Assembly: GCA_019454125.1 (NCBI GenBank)
Contig: CP075365.1
Span: 62,001-126,000 of the forward strand
DNA: 64,000 nt
Reading direction: 5' to 3'
DNA from: Fimbriimonadaceae bacterium
Lineage (GTDB): Bacteria > Armatimonadota > Fimbriimonadia > Fimbriimonadales > Fimbriimonadaceae
The notes beneath the pieces were generated by a model. It was not told the origin of the DNA. It was given only the letters and a program-made list of their open reading frames with translations, and did no database searches. Shown here one piece after another: positions 1 through 8,521 of the stretch; the first letter of the stretch is position 1; every line of letters starts with the position of its first letter. The translations under genes and the position numbers were made by a program.

Positions 1-549
1 CATCGCGGCCGGCATACGGATCGAACCGCCCGTGTCGGAGCCGAGCGAGAGCGGCGCCATCTCCGTTCCGACCGCCGTCGCGGACCCGCTCGAGCTGCCG
101 CCCGGGACCCGCCCGGCGTCCCACGGATTGCGGCTGACGCGGAAGGCGGAGTTCTCGCCGCTGGTGCCCATGGCGAACTCGTCCAAGTTCGTCTTGCCGA
201 GCATCACGAGCCCCTCCTCCCGCAACTGCCGCACGACCGTGGCGTCGAAGACGGGGCGATAGCCCTCCAGGATCCGTGAGGCGCACGTCGTCGGAACCCC
301 GCGCGTGGAGAGGTTGTCCTTTAGCGCGACGGGCACGCCCGCGAGCGGCCCCCCGTCCCCGGAGTCGATCAGATCCTGCGCGGCCTGGGCTTGGGCGCGG
401 GCGCCCTCTTCGTCCACATAGAGGAAGGCTTCGTAGGTGCCGTCAAGCTCCTTGATCCGGGCCAGGTGGGCCTCGCAAAGTTCAAGGGCGGAAATTTCAC
501 GGGCGCGCAGGCGGGCGGCCATTTCGGCCGCGGTCCACTGGGTCGCCAC
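1..549 (-). CDS. gatA: Aspartyl/glutamyl-tRNA(Asn/Gln) amidotransferase subunit A, N-terminal part (cut by window edge)
   Basis: GatA is the amidase subunit of GatCAB, which turns Glu-tRNA(Gln) or Asp-tRNA(Asn) into the amide forms. Only the first 183 codons are in the window. The amidase signature is readable: GVPVALKDN carries the catalytic Lys, [12 protein letters not shown] the serine-rich loop, and SDTGGSIR follows near the edge. I chose a GTG start at 549. It lies 3 nt after the gatC stop and has a GAGGA about 9 nt upstream, inside the end of gatC. An internal ATG ten codons later is the alternative. The order gatC-gatA suggests a co-transcribed, translationally coupled pair. Confidence 0.95.
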   Translation of the reverse strand, partial: MATQWTAAEMAARLRAREISALELCEAHLARIKELDGTYEAFLYVDEEGARAQAQAAQDLIDSGDGGPLAGVPVALKDNLSTRGVPTTCASRILEGYRPVFDATVVRQLREEGLVMLGKTNLDEFAMGTSGENSAFRVSRNPWDAGRVPGGSSSGSATAVGTEMAPLSLGSDTGGSIRMPAAM

Positions 550-552
550 CGC

Positions 553-843
553 TTATTCCTCGATGATCGTCGGCACGATGAAAAGGCCGGCGCGAGAGAC
601 GGCCGCGTTGGACAAGGCGTCCGTGCGGCTCAATCCAGGGGCCGCCACGTCGTCCGCCCAGACGTTTCGCAGCGAGACGGCGTGCGGCTTCGGCTCGGCG
701 TTCGACACGTCGATGTGCTGGATGTCCTGAAAGTGGCCGAGCAGGGCGTTCAGTTCGCCTTGGAAAGCCATAAGTTCCTTCTCATCCAGCTCGAGCCGGG
801 CCAGGCGCGCGACATGGCGCACCTCGTCCAGGGAAATCGACAT
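553..843 (-). CDS. gatC: Aspartyl/glutamyl-tRNA amidotransferase subunit C
   Basis: This 96-aa protein is the small stabilising subunit of the GatCAB amidotransferase. Its N-terminus (MSISLDEVRHVARLARLEL) is the typical GatC helix, followed by the family's LGHFQDIQHIDVS and PTIIEE segments at normal family length. It lies directly upstream of gatA, as in many genomes. A perfect TATAAT (856 to 851 on the minus strand) stands 7 nt before the ATG and no Shine-Dalgarno sequence is visible. The mRNA may therefore be leaderless; that is an inference from spacing. Confidence 0.95.
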   Translation of the reverse strand: MSISLDEVRHVARLARLELDEKELMAFQGELNALLGHFQDIQHIDVSNAEPKPHAVSLRNVWADDVAAPGLSRTDALSNAAVSRAGLFIVPTIIEE

Positions 844-850
844 CTGCTTG

Positions 851-868
851 ATTATAACCTTGCATAAT
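851..868. promoter_or_regulatory. Divergent -10 elements for gatC (minus) and the DUF255 gene (plus)
   Basis: On the minus strand TATAAT (856-851) is 7 nt from the gatC ATG. On the plus strand CATAAT (863-868) is 8 nt from the ATG at 877. Both spacings place the expected transcription start at or next to the start codon. No clear -35 boxes are seen. Confidence 0.5.
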
Positions 869-876
869 CCTCTCCA

Positions 877-2973
877 ATGCCGATCTGGGGACCACGGGAG
901 CAGTACCCGATGGTCACCGCCACCGTGACTGCCTTGGTGGCCGTCTTCGCCGTGACCTCGGCGATCCGCCCGTTCATCCCCGAACGGGCCGAAGGCCCAC
1001 TCACGAATTCATCCGGCGACTTCCTTCGCGCGGGGGCAAAACAGCGCATCGGCTGGCGCACCTTGACCGACGACCCGTTCCGGGAAGCCCTGCGGCGCGA
1101 CAAACCGATCTTTATGGTGCTGGGCACCAACATGAACGCGACTGCCCGCGAAGTCGACAGGACGATCCTGATGGAAAGCGAGGTCGCAGAAAGGATCAAC
1201 CGCGACTTCATCGCCGTCCGCGTCGACCTTGACCAGACTCCCGAGTGGCGCAACGCCTACCGTCCCCTCGCCTGCGCGGTCGACGGCGCCGACCCAGGCT
1301 GGCAGATCGTGGTGCTCGGCTCGCGTGGGGAGCTCCTCAGCCAGATCTTCCGCTACGACCGGCGACAAGAGCTCAACCCGACCTTCCTGCTCCGCGTCCT
1401 GCGCGAAGCCCAGCAAAGGGCGGTCCACAAAGTGGACGTCTTTGAAACGACGCTCGCCGACGGCCAAGCGTCGGAACGCAAACTGCTGCTCGACGGGAAG
1501 TTGGCGGACCACATCGACGCGTCGGCTTACGCCAACCGCCTTCGGGCGCGGCTCGACCCTCGGTACGGCGGCTATCCGCAGGGGGGCATGCAGCGGCTCT
1601 ATCCCTGGGAGTGGCGGTTCCTGGCCGCCTCCGGCGACTTGGACGCGTTGCGCGCCTCGCTTGCGCCGCTCATGCGCACGGCCCTGGTCAACTGGCTGGA
1701 CGGCGGCTTCTACCGCTATTCGATCGACCTCGGGGGATTCGTGCCGAAGTTCGAGGCCAGCGCGGAGCAAAGCGCCGACATGGCCGCCACTCTGGCCTTG
1801 GTCGCCACCCAGACGCGCGACCCGATCGTGCGCGAGCTCGCCCTGGAAACCTTCGACGGGACCTTGGAGAGCTTCGACCGGCCCAAGGGCTTCGCCGCCC
1901 ATTGGTACGAGAACTCGGGCACCATGGCGCGCGGCAAACGCTATAGCTTCCCGCCGCGGGAGCTCTCCTCGCGCCTCTCCGCGGCCGACGTCGAGTGGCT
2001 CGCCAAGAACGCGGGGCTGGACCCGCGCCTTAACCCCACGATGGTACCGTTCGTGGCCGACGCCCAGGTCTACGTGCGGTCGCCCGAAGACTTCCAGCAG
2101 CACCTCGACCTTCTCCGCCACCTGCGGAAGAACGACTCCCGGATCTTCGAGTCTCTGGACTTGTTGGACGCCACCGCGAGCGTTGCCGCCCGCCTGATCG
2201 AATCCGCACGGGTCCTCGGCGACAAGGCCCGCCTACAGGAGGCCCTCGCCCTGGGCGAGCGGACGCAGAATTTTCGGTCTGGCCCGGACGACGTGATGCA
2301 CCAGCTGAAGAAGGACGGGCGGAGCACCGCCTACCTTGGCGACTACCTGGCCTATGCCGATTGCGCGCTGCAACGGTACCTGGCGACAGGGGAAAAGGAC
2401 GTGCTGGAAGACGGCTTGGTCGTGTTGCGCCGAGGGATGGACTTGTTCAAAGCGGACCGCAGGGGCGTCTACGTGCTCGGGCGCGGGCCGAACGGCAAAG
2501 TCGGGCAGGACGTGGTCGAGATCCCGGAGGTTGTCGACGGGACGGGACAAGCCGCGACTTCGCGCTTGCTTTCGCTCTGCCACAGCTACGGATTCTTGTT
2601 CCGCGCCTCGGCCACCGGCCGCGACTTGGGCAACAAGGCGGTCGAGATCATCCGCGCCACCTCCCCAGCCGTGAAGGACGTGCCCTGGCGCATGGGCTCC
2701 TTCTACCTGGCTGGCTGGGCGACCGTCTCGGACATGGAGATCGCCACGGTCGGCCCGGACGCCGTCGCGAACGCGGCGAAGCTCGCCCCCCTCGCGCCGC
2801 ACATCTTGGTCACCCCGCTCACCGGCAGCCTGCTGCCCGAGATCCAGGCCAAAGGGCCGGGCGTCTACCTTGTGGTCCGGGGCTCGGCGAAGGGGCCCCT
2901 CACTTTCGAGCAAGCCGTCCGAATCCTCAAGGAACCAGCTGCCCTAACAACCCCCGCCCCGAAACAGCCATAA
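877..2973 (+). CDS. DUF255 (thioredoxin-like, YyaL/SSP411-type) protein without the usual cysteines
   Basis: A 698-aa protein. A hydrophobic N-terminal segment (about residues 12-30) suggests a membrane anchor or export signal. Residues of about 70-185 resemble the thioredoxin-like domain of the DUF255/YyaL family, with a helical, glycosidase-like repeat region after it. In typical members a CHWC-type motif follows the first strand; here that place reads NMNATAREVD, so no redox pair is visible. The function is unknown. The ATG at 877 fits a leaderless start, with CATAAT 8 nt upstream. An in-frame ATG at 910 has a better Shine-Dalgarno (GGGAG) and is the alternative. Confidence 0.65.
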   Translation: MPIWGPREQYPMVTATVTALVAVFAVTSAIRPFIPERAEGPLTNSSGDFLRAGAKQRIGWRTLTDDPFREALRRDKPIFMVLGTNMNATAREVDRTILMESEVAERINRDFIAVRVDLDQTPEWRNAYRPLACAVDGADPGWQIVVLGSRGELLSQIFRYDRRQELNPTFLLRVLREAQQRAVHKVDVFETTLADGQASERKLLLDGKLADHIDASAYANRLRARLDPRYGGYPQGGMQRLYPWEWRFLAASGDLDALRASLAPLMRTALVNWLDGGFYRYSIDLGGFVPKFEASAEQSADMAATLALVATQTRDPIVRELALETFDGTLESFDRPKGFAAHWYENSGTMARGKRYSFPPRELSSRLSAADVEWLAKNAGLDPRLNPTMVPFVADAQVYVRSPEDFQQHLDLLRHLRKNDSRIFESLDLLDATASVAARLIESARVLGDKARLQEALALGERTQNFRSGPDDVMHQLKKDGRSTAYLGDYLAYADCALQRYLATGEKDVLEDGLVVLRRGMDLFKADRRGVYVLGRGPNGKVGQDVVEIPEVVDGTGQAATSRLLSLCHSYGFLFRASATGRDLGNKAVEIIRATSPAVKDVPWRMGSFYLAGWATVSDMEIATVGPDAVANAAKLAPLAPHILVTPLTGSLLPEIQAKGPGVYLVVRGSAKGPLTFEQAVRILKEPAALTTPAPKQP

Positions 2974-2987
2974 TCTGGGGCTCGCCC

Positions 2988-3075
2988 GGAGAGGTCGCAT
3001 AGTGGTCTAGTGCGCCGCACTCGAAATGCGGTGAGGTGCAAGCCTCCGTGGGTTCGAATCCCACCCTCTCCGCCA
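2988..3075 (+). tRNA. tRNA-Ser (anticodon CGA)
   Basis: The 88-nt gene has an acceptor stem GGAGAGG/CCTCTCC with discriminator G and encoded CCA (3073-3075). The anticodon loop CTCGAAA puts CGA at 3022-3024. A long variable arm (GAGG...CCTC) is typical of serine tRNA, and the T-arm is GTGGG-TTCGAAT-CCCAC. The gene is intact. Its 3' end is the integration site of the adjoining element. Confidence 0.97.
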
Positions 3076-3077
3076 CC
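3057..3077 (+). repeat. Left attachment repeat (attL), within the tRNA-Ser 3' end
   Basis: This 21-bp sequence, ending CCCTCTCCGCCACC, matches 29538-29558 at 20 of 21 positions; the mismatch is A3063 against T29544. The last 14 bases are identical. It covers the T-arm 3' strand, acceptor 3' strand and CCA of the tRNA. Confidence 0.8.
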
Positions 3078-3354
3078 TTCCTCTCTGCAGGTTCCCGCTT
3101 GCCTCCAGAGGTCACTCTACCCCGGTCTGTACGCATGTTGTACGCACGTGACCTTTCCAAGTTTCGAACCCGATTGACGCTACGACGACCTTCACTTTGA
3201 CTGTCCGAGGGGTGGGGGTGGTCAAGATTTTGAGTCTCCTTTCCCGATTTGGGAAGTCCCAATTATCCGAGAGGCTCACATGCAAAACAGAGCCAGTCTT
3301 CCCGGTGTTCAGGAAGACTCGCTCATGTTCTCCGTGGGCAGCGAGTGAGGCTCT
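3076..3354. other. Non-coding left end of the element
   Basis: No convincing gene is seen in these 279 bases. The only structured feature I can see is the tandem repeat pair at 3128-3149. The rest is unassigned. Confidence 0.5.
3128..3149 (+). repeat. Tandem TGTACGCAYGT repeats, left end (candidate integrase arm sites)
   Basis: TGTACGCATGT (3128-3138) is followed directly by TGTACGCACGT (3139-3149). The same 11-mer occurs twice, in the same orientation, at 29431-29453 near the right end. Known arm-type sites of tyrosine integrases have this layout; the assignment is inferred. Confidence 0.6.
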
Positions 3355-4086
3355 TTAGGGAGGACACATCCCTCTCTGGGAGAGCCAGAGCCTGGCGTTC
3401 TGGTTATCGTGCCACTCAACTATGGCTCGCAGGAGCATTTTCTTGTAGTAGCGATGTGACCGTGCCTTCCCGAAGTGCCAGAACAGGGGCTTAGACCGCT
3501 CATAAATCCCTTGGGCAAATTTGCCTACCTCTCTGGCTTTTCGATTTCGAGAATTTGGAGCACAGTTAATCTGCTCTGCGGCAAGGACTCTATGGTTGAT
3601 GGCTTTGAAGCGCTCATCTAGCTGCTTCAAAAACATCTCCTGCTGCTTCCTCTTCAATGGCAACAGAAGCTCGTGCATATAGCTTGGTCGTTCCGGGATG
3701 CCGCTCACCCCAGCAAGCATCGCTCTGCACTCAAGCTGATTTACGTCGTCAACAAATGACTTGATTTGCGCTAACACGATTGCCGCTTCATCGCCCAAGT
3801 TTCGGTAGTGCTGGCTCGCCTGGCGAATTGCGTCTTGCCACGCTTCCTCTTGTTCGACGTAAGTCCTTCTCGCTTCATCGGGATTTGAAACACTCTCGGG
3901 GTGGATGAAGTGAGACGATGGCGGCATGAGCGAAGTCCGGCTCCGCTTCGCAAGAAGCTCACGCTGTCGCTCCGGTGACCTCAACCATCGCTGGTAGCAG
4001 CATGGACACAGTGAACGCTTCTGAACCGAAACGGGTCGCTCCTGACAGAAGCGGCAAAGGTCATTTGTATTTACTTGTTTTTCCAT
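3355..4086 (-). CDS. Unknown protein with an N-terminal CxxC...CxxC zinc-knuckle
   Basis: About 243 aa and not recognised. Near the N-terminus, CRFCQERPVSVQKRSLCPCC gives two CxxC pairs about 15 residues apart, probably a small zinc-binding finger. The rest is helical and charged, with many Arg/Lys/Gln, and ends in a basic HRYYKKMLLRAIVEWH segment. I chose the ATG at 4086 (MEKQVNTND), which has a GGAG about 12 nt upstream; the reading frame stays open to 4149. It is the first gene inside the element next to attL. A DNA-binding role is possible but unsupported. Confidence 0.6.
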   Translation of the reverse strand: MEKQVNTNDLCRFCQERPVSVQKRSLCPCCYQRWLRSPERQRELLAKRSRTSLMPPSSHFIHPESVSNPDEARRTYVEQEEAWQDAIRQASQHYRNLGDEAAIVLAQIKSFVDDVNQLECRAMLAGVSGIPERPSYMHELLLPLKRKQQEMFLKQLDERFKAINHRVLAAEQINCAPNSRNRKAREVGKFAQGIYERSKPLFWHFGKARSHRYYKKMLLRAIVEWHDNQNARLWLSQRGMCPP

Positions 4087-4253
4087 AAGTTGGTGGTACT
4101 CCTTCGATGCCACCAAGCCTGTCGTGCACCTTCCTGGAAATCCGGTCACCTGTTCTAGATTTTTCTGAAATGCTCTCCGATTCGAACCTGAAAGCCCTGC
4201 GCTGCTACCTTCACTAACATCCTCAACCTAGTCCGCATCTTGGGTAAAGGCGC

Positions 4254-4913
4254 ATGGAAAATCCATGCGCTTACCGAGCCCGGCGGGACTCAACCAATGC
4301 CTCGCCACTCCCGACTTATCCCGACCTCGACCCCAGTGTCAGAAGCGTCTTGGCGAACCTCAAGCGACTTGCATCCAGATATGCGAATCGGGAGAATTGG
4401 CTCACTTTCGACGACGCCCTGCAAACGCTGTTGCTCGGCGCTCAAACAGCACTTCAGAGGCTCGATAGGACATTGACCGTCCGTGAGCAGGGTCGATATA
4501 TTGTGGTTCGCTCAGAGAATTTCCTGAAGACACGAATTGACCTCGAATCTCACGTGTCATGTCCTTCGCACGTCACCGGTGCTCGGAATCGTGTACGAGA
4601 CGGTCGTGGCTCCGACGAAGACCACCAGGCTGCAGGGTTCCTCTCGTTCAAGAGGATTTTCTTTGGCGATTTCGAGGACGGTTGCCAAGCCTGCCAGTGC
4701 TCGTCCCTCGACGACATGGAGGGGGAAGCTCTGGAAAGGTGGGCGCTGGCTCAGCTTCCTGAACTCGATGCTGCGGTCTTTGAACTCGTTAGGCTGCTGC
4801 AGTTCAGCTATCAAGACGCTGCGAGAATCCTCGACATCTCGGTTGACCGTGTTCAGTCCCGCCTCAAAGCCGCCTCCAAGAGGCTCGCCGACTTGTTTGA
4901 CGACATCAACTAA
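4254..4913 (+). CDS. Sigma-70 region 4-like DNA-binding protein
   Basis: 219 aa. The C-terminal 60 residues (about 155-215) look like region 4 of an RNA polymerase sigma factor: LPELDAAVFELVRLLQFS, then the helix-turn-helix DAARILDISVDRVQSRLKAA. A region 2 (core-binding, -10 recognition) is not obvious in the N-terminal 150 residues, which hold a CQACQC cysteine cluster instead. It could be a degenerate ECF-type sigma factor or a sigma-like transcription regulator of the element. It is divergent from the preceding gene and convergent with the zinc-ribbon pair downstream. Confidence 0.5.
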   Translation: MENPCAYRARRDSTNASPLPTYPDLDPSVRSVLANLKRLASRYANRENWLTFDDALQTLLLGAQTALQRLDRTLTVREQGRYIVVRSENFLKTRIDLESHVSCPSHVTGARNRVRDGRGSDEDHQAAGFLSFKRIFFGDFEDGCQACQCSSLDDMEGEALERWALAQLPELDAAVFELVRLLQFSYQDAARILDISVDRVQSRLKAASKRLADLFDDIN

Positions 4914-5090
4914 CTTGGAGGGCAGAGTTCGCAGGTTCTTCCTAGCGACTCGTCGAACAATTGTCTGTTCAGCGGTCACTCATCAACGTGAACAGCGCAT
5001 ACCGTGGCTGCGGCAACCGACCGCATTGCCGAGCCACACCTCAATCTCTGCTTCGATAGCAGTATTGCCGGTGCAGACGGCATATTACTG

Positions 5091-5960
5091 TCAGCGAAGC
5101 AAGTCATTGTAGTCCCTTGTATTGGGGCTGGTAGGCAGCCAGTCGTTCGGATTATTGGGAAGGTTCGGAACCGGTGGTTGCCACCCATCATTGAAGTACA
5201 ACGGAAATTTATCACGAATTTCCTGCTGGTACCTTGACGCACTAGCCTTCCCATTTGCGGTGGCAGTGCTAGCACCGTCGCCAAGTATCTTTACCACCTT
5301 CGTCGAATAATCAACCAGGAATATGAGGTCATAAAAGCCAGTTCCTTTGCTTGTCGGGGTGCACGCAGGATTCTCCTCCCAGGGGTCATAGAAACCGTAG
5401 CGTCTCTCGAACTCCAAGACCTTGTATCGCCAAGCGCCGATAATGGTGTCGATTTGGCGGTCTGCTTTGTTCATCTCAGGACGCACAGCGGAGTCCAAGG
5501 TAGTTGGCGACGTTAGCGTGGCGCTGCGGCGTCCGGGCAACGGGTCAGCAGGGGAAGATGTATTGTTCACGATAATTGCACTGAATCCGAGCCAGCAAAG
5601 ATAAGCGACACCGACCCCGCCCAAAAGCCGAACGAACCAGTTCGACTTTTGGGAGGGTGGAGAATAGTAGATTTGTTGGTCAGCGGGCGCATGGTTCTTG
5701 GGCTGAGACTTTCGAAGAGTGCAGTCGCCACAAAGAAACTGTCCGTTAGCGACGGGCTTGCCGCACTCAATGCAGGTTGGTGCTCTAGGAGGTGCCTTCG
5801 GCGCATGGGCTCCGCTTTGTGCTGTACCGGTGATTCCACCACTATCGAACTTGGGAGACGGCGTTGCGATGGTTGAAGCGCCCTGTTCGATGAGTGAGCC
5901 GCAATTCGTGCAGAATCTCGTCGATTCGAGCTTGGAGCCGCACTTGGTGCAGAAGTTCAT
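5091..5960 (-). CDS. Double zinc-ribbon membrane protein
   Basis: About 289 aa from the ATG at 5960. The N-terminus has a zinc ribbon (MNFCTKCGSK...FCTNCGS), and a further pair follows at about residue 60-85 (CIECGKPVANGQFLCGDC). A single transmembrane helix (WFVRLLGGVGVAYLCWLGFSA) comes next, then a C-terminal domain of about 150 residues that I do not recognise. Its start overlaps the stop of the gene before it (ATGA at 5960-5957), so the two are coupled. The architecture is like bacterial zinc-ribbon membrane proteins of unknown function. The C-terminal domain is predicted to lie outside the membrane; its substrate is unknown. Confidence 0.65.
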   Translation of the reverse strand: MNFCTKCGSKLESTRFCTNCGSLIEQGASTIATPSPKFDSGGITGTAQSGAHAPKAPPRAPTCIECGKPVANGQFLCGDCTLRKSQPKNHAPADQQIYYSPPSQKSNWFVRLLGGVGVAYLCWLGFSAIIVNNTSSPADPLPGRRSATLTSPTTLDSAVRPEMNKADRQIDTIIGAWRYKVLEFERRYGFYDPWEENPACTPTSKGTGFYDLIFLVDYSTKVVKILGDGASTATANGKASASRYQQEIRDKFPLYFNDGWQPPVPNLPNNPNDWLPTSPNTRDYNDLLR

Positions 5961-6520
5961 TTGGACGCTCCCGGCTCCGAATAGCCACCTTCGGCAACTA
6001 CATTGCACCCAGCGACGCTAGCACGCAGCTTCATCGCATCGGCAACGACTGTAGCGCTACTTAACTCCAGGGGGGTCAGTTGGCGTTTGAAGTGCTCATT
6101 TTGCTTCGCTTCCTGAACCATAGCATTCAACTCCGTACAGTTCATTGAAGCGATTCGGTCGAGGATTTGCTGTTTCTGGGAGGTGAACACGTCCACGCCA
6201 TTCACCTTGAAGATGCTCCTGACGCAATCCTGGGGGGTCAATTCGGGCGGGCGATTGAGGGCTTTGAAAACGAGCGGAGAGGTGATGGCTATCACCGCCA
6301 CCAGCAGACCACCAAACAGGACTCGATTTCCGCCCCCACTTGGGCTCGCTGCCTCGGCTATTGGCGAACTGATGAAAACGGGTCGGACACCAGGTAGAGG
6401 TTGACTTGGGAATTCGGCAGGTGCTTGGCTCAGGGAGGCAGCGACGTAAGCCGCTCCGCAGTTTCCGCAAAACTTCTCATCCCCTTTCAAGGGAGCCTGG
6501 CATGCTTGGCACTTCGGCAT
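5957..6520 (-). CDS. Zinc-ribbon membrane protein, partner of the downstream gene
   Basis: 187 aa from the ATG at 6520, preceded by a strong Shine-Dalgarno (GGAGGTCAGG). It begins with a zinc ribbon (CQACQAPLKGDEKFCGNCG). A proline-rich linker and one transmembrane helix follow (VLFGGLLVAVIAITSPLVF, about residue 69-87), then a C-terminal domain of about 95 residues. It shares the zinc ribbon-linker-TM-domain plan with its downstream neighbour and overlaps it by 4 nt, so they probably act together. The frame is open upstream to 6652, but MPKCQAC is the sensible start. Confidence 0.65.
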   Translation of the reverse strand: MPKCQACQAPLKGDEKFCGNCGAAYVAASLSQAPAEFPSQPLPGVRPVFISSPIAEAASPSGGGNRVLFGGLLVAVIAITSPLVFKALNRPPELTPQDCVRSIFKVNGVDVFTSQKQQILDRIASMNCTELNAMVQEAKQNEHFKRQLTPLELSSATVVADAMKLRASVAGCNVVAEGGYSEPGASK

Positions 6521-6662
6521 CCTGACCTCCACCCAAGGGCAGATTGTCGCCAAGGATGCCCCGAGTGTAGTTATGATACCTACAGCATGAGTGCAACCCT
6601 GTCGCCAAGAAGTGGCGAAGCGCACCAGACAGTCCTCAATCTCGACTGACACCGACGTTCTA

Positions 6663-6890
6663 ATGGAAACGATTCGGTCGGCACGTGAGGCTGCGGGTCT
6701 CTCTCAAAGAGAGGTGGGTCGAAGACTTGGCTTCCATCCCACTGTTTATCACAAGATTGAACTCGGGGCTAGGGTTCTTGATGTCGTCGAGTTCGTCGCA
6801 CTGGCTCGGGCGATAGGCACAGACCCGATTGAACTGTTGGGCTCCTACCTCGTGAACCTTCAGCAGCGCCGAGTGGAAAACGCCCAATGA
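6663..6890 (+). CDS. Small XRE-family (HTH_3) transcriptional regulator
   Basis: 75 aa and almost entirely a Cro/CI-type helix-turn-helix: IRSAREAAGLSQREVGRRLGFHP and then YHKIELGARVLDVVEFVALARAIG. Proteins of this kind usually control lysogeny-type or excision genes of mobile elements. It is divergent from the zinc-ribbon pair, with about 140 bp between, and convergent with the DUF2293 gene. The ATG at 6663 opens the domain exactly. Confidence 0.8.
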   Translation: METIRSAREAAGLSQREVGRRLGFHPTVYHKIELGARVLDVVEFVALARAIGTDPIELLGSYLVNLQQRRVENAQ

Positions 6891-6912
6891 CGACCGCCAC
6901 TGCTGGTGAGCA

Positions 6913-7284
6913 TTACTGCCGTCTGTTTTTACGATATCGCCGTCGCTTTGACCAGATTTGAAGAATGATGCGGATTTTGGACTCGACTGAGTATCGAGCA
7001 TCTTCCTTAGCAATCTCTGGTTCGTCGTAGGTCAGGTTTTGCGCCAGAATCTCATCGTAGAGGGTGTAAACGTGCCGAATATATCCACGCACGGCACGAC
7101 TTGCTCGTTCGCTCACATGCAAATTTGTGTTCGTGCCGACCCGCTGGCACCCTTCCTCAAGGGTGTGGTCGAGAGTGGCTCGCAGGTCGTGCTCGGGGAT
7201 GCTTGGGTAGATGCGCAGAATCTCGGCTTCAAGTTGCTTCCGTTGACGATGAGGTGATTTCTGTTCTTCGATGTTCTTTGACAT
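6913..7284 (-). CDS. DUF2293-like protein
   Basis: 123 aa. The segment from ILRIYPSIPEHD through VGTNTNLHVSERASRAVRGYIRHVYTLYDEIL to RIILQIW resembles the DUF2293 family, whose members have a Y/FP.IP opening, a conserved IRH...YD core and a closing W. The function of that family is unknown. Both ends are strongly basic (KSPHRQRKQ at the start; SKRRRYRKNRRQ at the end), which suggests nucleic-acid contact. It is divergent from the recombinase gene at 7400. Confidence 0.55.
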   Translation of the reverse strand: MSKNIEEQKSPHRQRKQLEAEILRIYPSIPEHDLRATLDHTLEEGCQRVGTNTNLHVSERASRAVRGYIRHVYTLYDEILAQNLTYDEPEIAKEDARYSVESKIRIILQIWSKRRRYRKNRRQ

Positions 7285-7399
7285 GGCTCGATACGGGTCG
7301 AGTCAATGAACGTGAGGAACGTTGTGAAGAGAGGGAATTCCTCAAGTCAAAACCTGCGCACAGTAGCTATTGAGAATTGAAAGTTCTCGATGACCTCAG

Positions 7400-8350
7400 A
7401 TGAACCAAATTCAGCCCATCCAATCCAGCGAAATCCAGCGCCTCGTCGTTGATGCGATTGACTATGCCCGCCAATCGAGAGCACCCGCCACGCTGAGGGC
7501 ATATCAATCCGACTGGAGACTTTTTGAGGAGTTCTGCGGCTCGCATGGACTTGGGGCACTTCCTGCTGTACCATCAACGGTATCGCTCTTCATCACAAAG
7601 CTCGCTGAAACTCATCGACCGTCCTCGATTCAGCGTAAATTGGCAGCAATCTCCGTGGCTCACAAGACAGCCGGTGTGCCATCCCCCATCGCAGCCGAAA
7701 TCGTGCATTCCACGATGTCTGGGGTGCGACGGGCAAAGGGCATGGCGAAAACTCAGAAGTCACCCATCCGGGCAAGACACTTGCGGGAGGGGCTTTCTCT
7801 GATGCGCTCGGACTTAAAGGGAGTGCGAGATGCGGCTATCATCCTCGTTTCCTACGCAGGTGCGCTTCGCCGCTCGGAAGTCGTAGGGCTTGACCTAGCT
7901 GACCTCACGTTTACCTCTGAAGGCGTCGTCTTGAACTTGACCCGCAGCAAGACCGACCAGGAGGGCTCAGGGGTGAAAGTCGCAATCAAAGCTGGGAACA
8001 GGGCGGACACCTGTCCCATCAGAGCGCTGCGGAACTGGATTACGGCGGCTGAACTCTCCGATGGAGCGCTCTTTCGTCCAATAACGAGAGGCGGACGCCT
8101 TGGGATGACACGGCTGTCCGACCAGACCGTTTGCGCCATTTTCAAAGAGTTTGCGCTTATTCTGGGACTCGACCCGAGAGACTACGGTGGGCACTCGGGA
8201 CGAGCAGGAGTTATCACCGATGGCTTTGCAGCGTCGGTCGCTCAAGCAGTCATAGCCAAACACTCTCGGCACAGGTCGAACGCTATTTCAGACTATCTGC
8301 GGGAAGCCACATTGTTCGAGCAAAACCTCAGCGGCTTGGTTGGCTTGTGA
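7400..8350 (+). CDS. Tyrosine-type site-specific recombinase (second in the element)
   Basis: 316 aa. An N-terminal SAM-like core-binding domain (about 10-110) is followed by the catalytic domain. Candidate active-site residues are Arg in GALRRSEVVGL, Lys in TRSKTDQEG, His-x-x-Arg in GGHSGRAGV, His in AKHSRHRS, and Tyr in ISDYLREATLF near the C-terminus. The set looks complete, so the enzyme is probably active. It is not next to an attachment repeat, unlike the integrase at the right end. It might resolve dimers, invert a segment, or be left from an earlier insertion. It has its own upstream region shared with the divergent DUF2293 gene. Confidence 0.88.
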   Translation: MNQIQPIQSSEIQRLVVDAIDYARQSRAPATLRAYQSDWRLFEEFCGSHGLGALPAVPSTVSLFITKLAETHRPSSIQRKLAAISVAHKTAGVPSPIAAEIVHSTMSGVRRAKGMAKTQKSPIRARHLREGLSLMRSDLKGVRDAAIILVSYAGALRRSEVVGLDLADLTFTSEGVVLNLTRSKTDQEGSGVKVAIKAGNRADTCPIRALRNWITAAELSDGALFRPITRGGRLGMTRLSDQTVCAIFKEFALILGLDPRDYGGHSGRAGVITDGFAASVAQAVIAKHSRHRSNAISDYLREATLFEQNLSGLVGL

Positions 8351-8521
8351 GGCAAAGTTCTTCGGCTGATACTTTGAGACACACACTTTGATTTCGGGGA
8401 CTTTTCCGATGGTTTCTACCCGAACCTGCGTACCAGTGGAAGGAGGAAGGGAGGGAGGAGGAGATATGGATAGAAATTAGGAGAAATTCCAGTGGGAGCG
8501 ACTTTGTCGCCCTGAAAGGGC

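Noticed and set aside
1009-2121. A 370-codon minus-strand frame opposite the DUF255 gene
   Set aside because: Antisense shadow; residue composition typical of mirrored high-GC code.
8438-8464. A 27-nt GA-rich purine tract, possible triplex-forming DNA
   Set aside because: Short, in a gap between convergent genes, and with no mirror symmetry or link to another feature.
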